A DNA stretch of 64,000 nt from Paenibacillus rigui (GTDB lineage: Bacteria > Bacillota > Bacilli > Paenibacillales > NBRC-103111), in assembly GCF_002234615.1 (NCBI RefSeq), contig NZ_NMQW01000017.1, forward strand, positions 372,001-436,000, read 5' to 3'. Numbering within the stretch: position 1 is the first letter of the stretch; each line of letters starts with the position of its first letter. A program made the position numbers and the translations under genes. The notes beneath the pieces were generated by a model. That model was not told the DNA's origin, made no database searches, and saw only the letters and a program-made list of their open reading frames with translations. Shown here piece after piece: positions 57,946 to 64,000 of this stretch.

Positions 57946-58803
57946 TTATGAATTAAACGATTGCAGCACCGCTTCTCGCATAGCTGCCGTAGGAGCCGGA
58001 ACCCCGGTCCAATATTCAAAAGCATAAGCTCCCTGGTAAATAAACATCCCCAGACCGCTATGGATCGTCGCGCCGCGCGCTTCGGATTCACGAAGGAACT
58101 TCGTAATCATCGGGTTATAAACCAAATCGCTGACAACCATATGCTCACGCACGAGGGTGGTGTCCATCGGGACGGAATCAACATTCGGATGCATACCGAG
58201 TGAAGTATTGTTCACGATCAGCGCTACGTCTCCTGCAACATCCGCAATCTCGTCGAGACCCATGCCTGTGACCCCGGTGAACCCGGACATCGATTGAGCC
58301 AATTCCTCAGCCTTCTCCCGGGTCCGGTTCGCAATATAAATATGAGCTGCGCCCTCTTTGGCCAAAGCATAGCCAACGCCGCGGGCGGCACCTCCGGCAC
58401 CAAGCATCAGCACCTTTTTACCGTGCAATTCGATACCGGTCTCTTCCTTCAAGGAGCGGACATAGCCGATACCGTCCGTATTGTAGCCGATCAATCGGCC
58501 GTTATCGTTCACGATCGTATTGACAGCTCCGATAATACGCGCGCCTTCGTCGATCTCGTCCAAATATTCCATGACCTCCAGCTTGTGCGGAATCGTTACA
58601 TTCACCCCGCGAAACTGAAGCGCCCGGATCCCTTTAATCGCATCCTTCAGCTGTCCCGGCAAAATATGAAAAGCCGCATAAGCGGCATTCAACCCCGTTT
58701 CTTCAAAAGCCCGATTCAGCATCACCGGCGATTTGGAGTGACGGATCGGATCCCCGAACACTCCGTATAAAATCGTATGGCTGTCCAACTGCTGCTTCCC
58801 CAT
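57946..58803 (-). CDS. aroE: Shikimate dehydrogenase
   Basis: AroE reduces 3-dehydroshikimate with NADPH. The 285-residue protein has GDPIRHSKSPVMLN, NVTIPHK with the catalytic Lys, GAGGAARGVGYAL and NRTREKA. It starts 25 bases after yqeH. Confidence 0.96.
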   Translation of the reverse strand: MGKQQLDSHTILYGVFGDPIRHSKSPVMLNRAFEETGLNAAYAAFHILPGQLKDAIKGIRALQFRGVNVTIPHKLEVMEYLDEIDEGARIIGAVNTIVNDNGRLIGYNTDGIGYVRSLKEETGIELHGKKVLMLGAGGAARGVGYALAKEGAAHIYIANRTREKAEELAQSMSGFTGVTGMGLDEIADVAGDVALIVNNTSLGMHPNVDSVPMDTTLVREHMVVSDLVYNPMITKFLRESEARGATIHSGLGMFIYQGAYAFEYWTGVPAPTAAMREAVLQSFNS

Positions 58804-58828
58804 GACTCATGTTCCTCCCTGTTCCCTC

Positions 58829-59950
58829 TTAAATCATCGATTCCCTGACGGCTACCTTGATGCCCTTGGGGACATGAATCATCAAATCCGCTCCGACATC
58901 GCTATTCACCTTGACCCAGCCCAGACCGGAGATGGAAACGTCGTAAATTTTCCCCTTCGGAATCCGAACCGGGTGCTTGGCAAGCTTCGGCAGCTGCTCT
59001 AACGCCTCCAAGGTCGGCGGTGCAAGCATTACCCCTTTATGCTCCGCGTACAGCTCATCGGCCCGTTCAAGCTTCGTCCGGTGGGCAGGTATGGCATTAG
59101 ACACATAGAAGGTAAACGACTGCCGTTCCCCCTGTACAAAATCGAAACGGACATAGCTGCCGAAAAAGATGGTTTGATGCTCATTCAGTTGGAACACTAA
59201 CGGCTTAAGCGGTCGATCCGGCATCAGCTTGCCCAAATCCTGCTTGCTCACCAACTCGGTCAGACGATGAGGATAGACAATACCCGGCGTATCAATAATA
59301 AAGGTTCCGTCGTCCATCGGAATCTTTACAAGATCCAAGGTTGTGCCCGGATAATGGGAAGTCGTGAGCTCCGCATCCAAGTCGCTGTAATCCCGGATCA
59401 GCCTGTTAATTAGAGTGGACTTTCCGACATTCGTCGCGCCCACGACATAAATATCGCGACCGTCCCGGTACTCGTCCAGCGCTTGAATGACACGATCAAA
59501 CCCCATGTTCTGCTTAGCCGAGCAGAGCACGACCTCAACGACCTTCAAACCGAATTCTTTCGCCTGCTTGCGTACCCAATTCACAATTTTATTGAAATTG
59601 GTCACTTTGGGCAGCAAATCGATCTTGTTCACGGCAAGCACAACCGGATTATCTCCGACGAATCGGGACAGCCCGCTGATCAAGCTCCCTTCAAAGTCAA
59701 ATATATCGACGATATTGACGACGAGCGACTTGGTGCTTCCCACATGGCTCAGCAGCTTTAGAAAGTCGTCCTGATTCAACGTTGTGCCGGACACTTCATT
59801 ATAATTTTTAATACGGAAGCAGCGCTGGCAAATGACCGGCGTCCGGTTCAATGCCTGCTCGGGCACATAACCCAGCTTGTCCTGCTGCTCCGTTTGCAGC
59901 TTGACTCCACAGCCTGCACAGGCTTCGGTGTCTTTGGTTAGTTCTGTCAT
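58829..59950 (-). CDS. yqeH: Ribosome biogenesis GTPase YqeH
   Basis: A circularly permuted GTPase for 30S assembly. The 373-residue protein has an N-terminal zinc finger (CAGC, CQRC), G4 NKIDLLP, G1 GATNVGKSTLIN and G3 DTPGI in that order. Coupled to yqeG (7-base gap). Confidence 0.96.
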   Translation of the reverse strand: MTELTKDTEACAGCGVKLQTEQQDKLGYVPEQALNRTPVICQRCFRIKNYNEVSGTTLNQDDFLKLLSHVGSTKSLVVNIVDIFDFEGSLISGLSRFVGDNPVVLAVNKIDLLPKVTNFNKIVNWVRKQAKEFGLKVVEVVLCSAKQNMGFDRVIQALDEYRDGRDIYVVGATNVGKSTLINRLIRDYSDLDAELTTSHYPGTTLDLVKIPMDDGTFIIDTPGIVYPHRLTELVSKQDLGKLMPDRPLKPLVFQLNEHQTIFFGSYVRFDFVQGERQSFTFYVSNAIPAHRTKLERADELYAEHKGVMLAPPTLEALEQLPKLAKHPVRIPKGKIYDVSISGLGWVKVNSDVGADLMIHVPKGIKVAVRESMI

Positions 59951-59957
59951 GACGTAC

Positions 59958-60455
59958 CTACCTTTTCATCCAAGTTAGAGCTACTTTTTCCAGCGTCCGA
60001 TTCACCATCTTCGTAAAAATACCCTCATCTGCCCGAGCGATCGGAAGCACCAGCACAGTATACAAGCCCATCCGGTTGCCCCCCAGCACATCGGTCATCA
60101 TTTGGTCGCCAATGACAATGATTTCTTCCGCCGGCAGCTTCATCAGCCGCATAGCTTTATGAAATGCCGCACTGGTCGGTTTTTTGGCCCGATAAATAAA
60201 AGGAAGCGATAAAGGCTCGGCAAATTGAGCAACCCGCACTTTATTATTATTTGACACAATGACAACCTGAAAACCGATCTGTGCCACGACCTTCAGCCAG
60301 TCGATCAGCTCCGGTGTAGCAAGAGGCGCTTTGGCCCCAACTAAAGTGTTATCCAGGTCGGTTATAATGCCCCTTTTGCCTTGCTTCCACAGTTCATTTA
60401 AGTCAATATCGTAAATCGTGTTCACCTGTAAGCGTGGAACCAGATTATTCAGCAA
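59958..60455 (-). CDS. yqeG: HAD phosphatase YqeG
   Basis: A HAD-IIIA phosphatase of about 165 residues. Motif I is DLDNTLV and motif IV GDQMMTDVLGGNRMGLY. The family N-terminus (LLNNLVPRLQV) is reached only from TTG 60455, which has GGGGTG six bases upstream. ATG 60548 would add 31 atypical residues. Confidence 0.9.
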   Translation of the reverse strand: MLNNLVPRLQVNTIYDIDLNELWKQGKRGIITDLDNTLVGAKAPLATPELIDWLKVVAQIGFQVVIVSNNNKVRVAQFAEPLSLPFIYRAKKPTSAAFHKAMRLMKLPAEEIIVIGDQMMTDVLGGNRMGLYTVLVLPIARADEGIFTKMVNRTLEKVALTWMKR

Positions 60456-60604
60456 CAAATTCACCCCAGAACGTGCATATATACGCAAACTATACCATAT
60501 ATGTCCTTTTTGTTGCAAAAAGGATTGTTGCTGCGGAAGCGGCGGCAACTTATTTTACCTCATCTGCGTCTGTTTAACTAAAATACCAAGGGGGGTCACT
60601 CTAA

Positions 60605-61858
60605 ATGATGCGAAGGGCTATGAAAAAGAAAACAAAGGCTGCGGCATGCCTGGCCGCTCTTGTCCTGCTCATGGGCTGCACGTTCCCGGGAATGTCCGCT
60701 ACAACAAAAACATCCGTTTATAAGGTGGAGCAGCTGGACCCGCGGATCATCGAGGCGCAACAGCAGTTCAGCTTCGCATTGTACCGGCAAATCTTGAAAC
60801 AGAAGCAAGGAAGCAACGTCTTCATCTCTCCGTTGAGCATCGCAATCGCTTTAACGATGGCCTACAACGGCGCGGGCGGTTCTACGAGGGATGCCATGGG
60901 CAAAGCGCTGCAGCTGACCGTTCTCAAGTCGGAAGAGGTGAGCCTGGGCAATGAAATCCTGCTTGATTTGTTGACACATAGCAGCGGAGGCTCCCAGCTG
61001 TCCATCGCTAACTCCATATGGGTCCAAGAGGGAGCGAAAATCAACAAAGCCTTTATTCAGCAAGCCGGCAAGCATTACGGCTCTGAGATACATACCTTGA
61101 ACTTTGCTGATGCCAAATCAGCGGCAACTATAAACAAATGGGTTCAAAAGCATACCGGAGGCAAAATACCTGCCATGGTAGAGCCGCCCCTTCCTCCTCA
61201 GTCGATGCTCCTGCTTATGAATGCCGTTTATTTTAAAGGCAATTGGAACCATCCGTTCGAGCCGTCCGCCACGAGAAACGGGGATTTTCATCTCACAGAC
61301 GGAAATCTGAGAACCGTGCCCATGATGCATCAATCGGGGTCGTACGAGTATATGCAGACGGAGCAGTATCAGGCGCTTCGGCTGCCTTATGCCGATAACC
61401 GGCAGGGGATGCTGCTTGTTCTGCCTGGTGAGGGCATAGCTCTGGACACGGTGGAGGACAGCATCCTATCCCGGCCGGATGGCTTGACGAAGCCATTTCC
61501 GGTTAAGTCAGGCACAATCCAGCTGCCCCGGTTTACAATGAAGGAGCAGCTGAAATTAAACGAGGTATTGAAAGCGTTGGGCATGTCGGAAGCCTTCGAT
61601 CCAAGTCAAGCGGACTTTAGCGGCATTGCCGAAAATCGAGACCACCTAGCCATTGAAGGGGTCCTGCACAAAGCCTATGTCGATGTGAACGAAAAAGGAA
61701 CGGAGGCCGCCGCTGCCACCTCCATGCAGATGGCAGGCTCCGCAGCGCCGGTCTCTCCGTTTCAAATGCAAATCGACCGCCCTTTTCTCTTCGTGATTGA
61801 AGACAGGGCAACCGGAGCCTTATTGTTTATGGGCTCAGTCTATGATCCGACCTTATAA
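60605..61858 (+). CDS. Serpin family protease inhibitor, lipoprotein
   Basis: A 417-residue serpin with a lipoprotein signal (LLMGC, Cys25). Serpin signatures are SPLSIAIALTMAYNGAGG, NAVYFKGNW, and RPFLFVIEDRATGALLFMG. The hinge NEKGTEAAAATSM fits inhibitory serpins (small residues that allow loop insertion). The reactive-site loop continues through QMAGSAAPVSPF, which puts the cleavage site in a region of small or hydrophobic residues. AAGGGGGG precedes the ATG. Target protease unknown. Serpins are uncommon in bacteria. Confidence 0.93.
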   Translation: MMRRAMKKKTKAAACLAALVLLMGCTFPGMSATTKTSVYKVEQLDPRIIEAQQQFSFALYRQILKQKQGSNVFISPLSIAIALTMAYNGAGGSTRDAMGKALQLTVLKSEEVSLGNEILLDLLTHSSGGSQLSIANSIWVQEGAKINKAFIQQAGKHYGSEIHTLNFADAKSAATINKWVQKHTGGKIPAMVEPPLPPQSMLLLMNAVYFKGNWNHPFEPSATRNGDFHLTDGNLRTVPMMHQSGSYEYMQTEQYQALRLPYADNRQGMLLVLPGEGIALDTVEDSILSRPDGLTKPFPVKSGTIQLPRFTMKEQLKLNEVLKALGMSEAFDPSQADFSGIAENRDHLAIEGVLHKAYVDVNEKGTEAAAATSMQMAGSAAPVSPFQMQIDRPFLFVIEDRATGALLFMGSVYDPTL

Positions 61859-61994
61859 TACTTCTTCGCTTCGTGATCGTATCAAATCCAAATTGGATGG
61901 GATGACTGGCGCCGAATTGGGGGGTTACAGACTTTGTCTCTCAAGATAAAGTAATAACAAGCCACAGAATCATTTTAGGAAAAGACAGGTGAGA

Positions 61995-62108
61995 ATGATG
62001 GGAACCCCCCTCGGCATATGGACCATGCTCATAGGTGTTCATTTATTGATGGTAGCCATGTTTGTTTCGATATGGATATTTGTGAAAAAGAACAAGGATT
62101 TATTTTAG
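61995..62108 (+). CDS. 37-residue single-span membrane peptide
   Basis: ATG at 61995 (or 61998) after CAGGTGAG opens a 37-codon frame with one membrane helix (LIGVHLLMVAMFVSIWIFV) and a basic tail (KKNKD). A terminator follows 22 bases later. No family known. Confidence 0.55.
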   Translation: MMGTPLGIWTMLIGVHLLMVAMFVSIWIFVKKNKDLF

Positions 62109-62130
62109 AGCCCAGCAAAACAAACGACGA

Positions 62131-62158
62131 AAACCGTCTGGAAACCCAGACGGTTTTT
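62131..62158. terminator. Bidirectional terminator
   Basis: AAACCGTCTGG and CCAGACGGTTT form an 11-bp stem; plus-strand tail TTTTT, minus-strand tail TTTTCG. It serves the small plus-strand ORF and the transglutaminase-like gene. Confidence 0.88.
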
Positions 62159-62188
62159 CGTATTGTGCTTAAGGATGTAGGCACGGGA

Positions 62189-64000
62189 TCAAAATTGAGA
62201 GCGGAGCTTCTCGACGATCTGTGCGGCCTGCTGCCAATCTTGCTCCGTGATGTCCGCTTTGCTGTACTTCGCCTTCTCGAAGATGGACAAGATCTGTTCC
62301 AAATCCGCCTTCATCCATTTGCTCTGCTGCGTCCAGCGGCGAACCGCTTCCCGAAGCGTTTCATGTTCTTGCCTTACATATCCGTTGCGTCGGCATATTC
62401 TCAACAGTCTCTCGCACTCTACGATGACCTTCTGTTTCAAAAGAGAAGCGCGGCGCCGTTCCAGCCGCTCACGAATGACTTCCAGGATCTGAAACTTCCA
62501 GCCCAGAAACGCAACGATTGCTGCCGCCAGTAATCCCAGACCGGTCATGCTCATCCACTGGACATGGCGGGACATATCTGCAGGCTCCTCTGGCTCCACC
62601 GGCGCTGCGGTCTGAGTGGACGTCTCGGCAGGCAGCTCCTCCTGGATTGTAGCACGAGGCAGCGCGAAGCCTGCCGTCGGCTCGAATGGTACCCAGCCGT
62701 ACCCGCTGAAGTACACCTCTACCCATGAATGGGCGTCCGCATTACGAACCGTGTACACCCCCGCGGCATCAGGGTCCACGAGTCCTCCCTGATCCCCCAG
62801 GAAACCGAGCGCTTCTTCCTGCGACATCGCGCTAAGCCCGGAAGCGTAGCCTTTCACCCAACGGGTAGGCAAGCCTACCGATCGGGACATCACCGCCATC
62901 GCCGAGGAATAGTAGTCGCAATAACCTTCTTTAATTTCAAATAAAAACCGATCGACAAAGTCTCTGCTGCGTCCCTTCGTTAAATCCGGTTTATTGGAAT
63001 AAGGAAATGTAATGCGCAAATAATCTTCGATTTTTTTGGCCTTGTCATACGGATTGGTCGCGTCTTTAGTAAGTTCCGCGGCCAACTGACGAACCCTAGC
63101 CGGTACATTATCCGGCAGCTGCAAATATTCGGCGAGCTCGGCCCGGTTTGCCGGCTCCGACGTTTTGCGAAGCACGTCCTCATCAATAACCGGCATTTGG
63201 GAAATGACAATATACGTCTTAGGGTATGCCTGACGCTGCTCATTGTACCGAAGCTCCGATTGCATAGGCACCCACTGCAAGCCCTCGAAGCCGGTCTTGA
63301 TGCCATTCAGATCAACGACCTTCTGAACGTTGAGGGCTCCGAACAATACAGGATACGGCTCTTCGTTAAGCATCGTAACCGTCTGCTTCACCTCGACCGT
63401 CCTCATCTTGCTGCCGGCGGAACGCGGGTCTGTCGTCAGCACGGTATCCGCGCGAACAGCTGAAGCACCTGCACGCTTATCACTCTCGCCCAAATCCCAG
63501 CCTTTGCCGTTATATAAGGAACGTGTTTCTCCTCGCCAGTAGCTGCGGTGCGTCGTATCCACAGTCATCACCGGTGTGTAATCGAATTGGAAGCCGCTGC
63601 CCAAGGCTGTGTCGTTGCGGCTGTAGCCGGAGGACGTGTCTGCGCTGGACACCGCGGGCGCCACTTCAATGCCCTTACCTGTCGTGAAGTTGACCGGTTC
63701 CCCCCTGTATGCCCGCCACGCGGTATACGGATCAGTCAGGAGCGGACCGACCTCAGGCATGATCGTGCCGATCATAACCGTTAAGGAGATCAATGCGATC
63801 ACCGGAACCGCTATCGAGGTCGGATAATCCGCCAAATAGCTCCACGTATCCGGATCTTTTTTCCGCAGCCGTTGGAGATGGCATAAAATGAGGAGAAACA
63901 GTCCGCAGCCTACCGTCATCGCCACCTGTGGCCACAGATAGATGCTGGAGAAGGAATCACGGATGCACATGGCGAGCACGCTGACAATCATCAAAGCATA
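62189..64000 (-). CDS. Transglutaminase-like membrane protein, TgpA type, 5' part missing
   Basis: The C-terminal 603 codons of a membrane protein that enters from the right edge. Two membrane segments remain at the start, then an extracytoplasmic transglutaminase core (EGYCDYYSSAMAVMSRSVGL with Cys, NADAHSWVEVYF with His, FEPTAGF), then a membrane segment (MTGLGLLAAAIVAFLGWKF) and a cytoplasmic DUF4129-like tail. The frame is open to base 64000, so no start is assigned. Such genes often lie beside a MoxR ATPase and a DUF58 gene. Confidence 0.9.
   Translation of the reverse strand, partial: YALMIVSVLAMCIRDSFSSIYLWPQVAMTVGCGLFLLILCHLQRLRKKDPDTWSYLADYPTSIAVPVIALISLTVMIGTIMPEVGPLLTDPYTAWRAYRGEPVNFTTGKGIEVAPAVSSADTSSGYSRNDTALGSGFQFDYTPVMTVDTTHRSYWRGETRSLYNGKGWDLGESDKRAGASAVRADTVLTTDPRSAGSKMRTVEVKQTVTMLNEEPYPVLFGALNVQKVVDLNGIKTGFEGLQWVPMQSELRYNEQRQAYPKTYIVISQMPVIDEDVLRKTSEPANRAELAEYLQLPDNVPARVRQLAAELTKDATNPYDKAKKIEDYLRITFPYSNKPDLTKGRSRDFVDRFLFEIKEGYCDYYSSAMAVMSRSVGLPTRWVKGYASGLSAMSQEEALGFLGDQGGLVDPDAAGVYTVRNADAHSWVEVYFSGYGWVPFEPTAGFALPRATIQEELPAETSTQTAAPVEPEEPADMSRHVQWMSMTGLGLLAAAIVAFLGWKFQILEVIRERLERRRASLLKQKVIVECERLLRICRRNGYVRQEHETLREAVRRWTQQSKWMKADLEQILSIFEKAKYSKADITEQDWQQAAQIVEKLRSQF

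Overview
The window is chromosomal DNA from an endospore-forming, low-to-mid GC Firmicute, most likely a Paenibacillaceae member. That assignment is an inference. It rests on gpr and spoIIP, a CIRCE-controlled hrcA-grpE-dnaK-dnaJ cluster, a leuS T-box leader, AddAB recombination genes and gene order. Read on the minus strand from about 60.5 kb to 9.8 kb, the core genes follow the Bacillus subtilis order yqeG-yqeH-aroE-yhbY-nadD-yqeK-rsfS-yqeM-comER-comEA-comEB-comEC-holA-rpsT-gpr-spoIIP-yqxA-lepA-hemW-hrcA-grpE-dnaK-dnaJ-prmA-rsmE-mtaB, with insertions. No tRNA, rRNA, CRISPR array, insertion sequence or prophage was seen.

Layout. 0-5.2 kb: addB and the 5' part of addA. 5.4-9.7 kb: a HEAT-like protein, a nitroreductase, an RlmI-type methyltransferase, deoC and a Nudix hydrolase. 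9.8-14.4 kb: mtaB, rsmE, a site-2 protease, prmA and two small hypotheticals. 14.6-21.3 kb: the Hsp70 operon, which carries an extra group II/III (archaeal/eukaryal-like) chaperonin gene between hrcA and grpE. 21.3-26.8 kb: a GNAT acetyltransferase, hemW, lepA, yqxA-like and spoIIP. 26.9-30.4 kb: an insertion between spoIIP and gpr, made of a chemotaxis receptor with a sigma-D-like promoter and a compact cassette of two TIR-like proteins plus a 55-residue ORF. 30.6-34.1 kb: gpr, rpsT, an ABC-type ATPase and holA. 34.3-44.4 kb: an accessory block with an ECF sigma/anti-sigma pair, a DUF2264 protein, an EamA transporter, a DJ-1/PfpI protein, an ATP-dependent DNA ligase and a CsoR-controlled copper module. 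44.6-50.8 kb: the late competence genes, interrupted by a homocysteine synthase gene. 50.9-60.5 kb: leuS with its T-box, a methyltransferase, an S1-type RNA-binding protein and the yqe housekeeping cluster. 60.6-64 kb: a serpin lipoprotein, a small membrane peptide and a 5'-truncated transglutaminase-like membrane protein.

How the genes work together. Most of the window is translation, ribosome and tRNA maturation (leuS, rpsT, lepA, prmA, rsmE, mtaB, rsfS, yqeH, yhbY), proteostasis (Hsp70 system plus the extra chaperonin), DNA processing (AddAB, HolA, ligase, ComEA/EC) and sporulation (SpoIIP, Gpr). The most unusual parts are the TIR-like cassette (an apparently intact TIR-like enzyme coupled to a degenerate paralogue with an unassigned C-terminal region), the extra chaperonin with a locally very GC-rich gene, and comEC, whose conserved N-terminus appears to start at an AUC codon just after a terminator.
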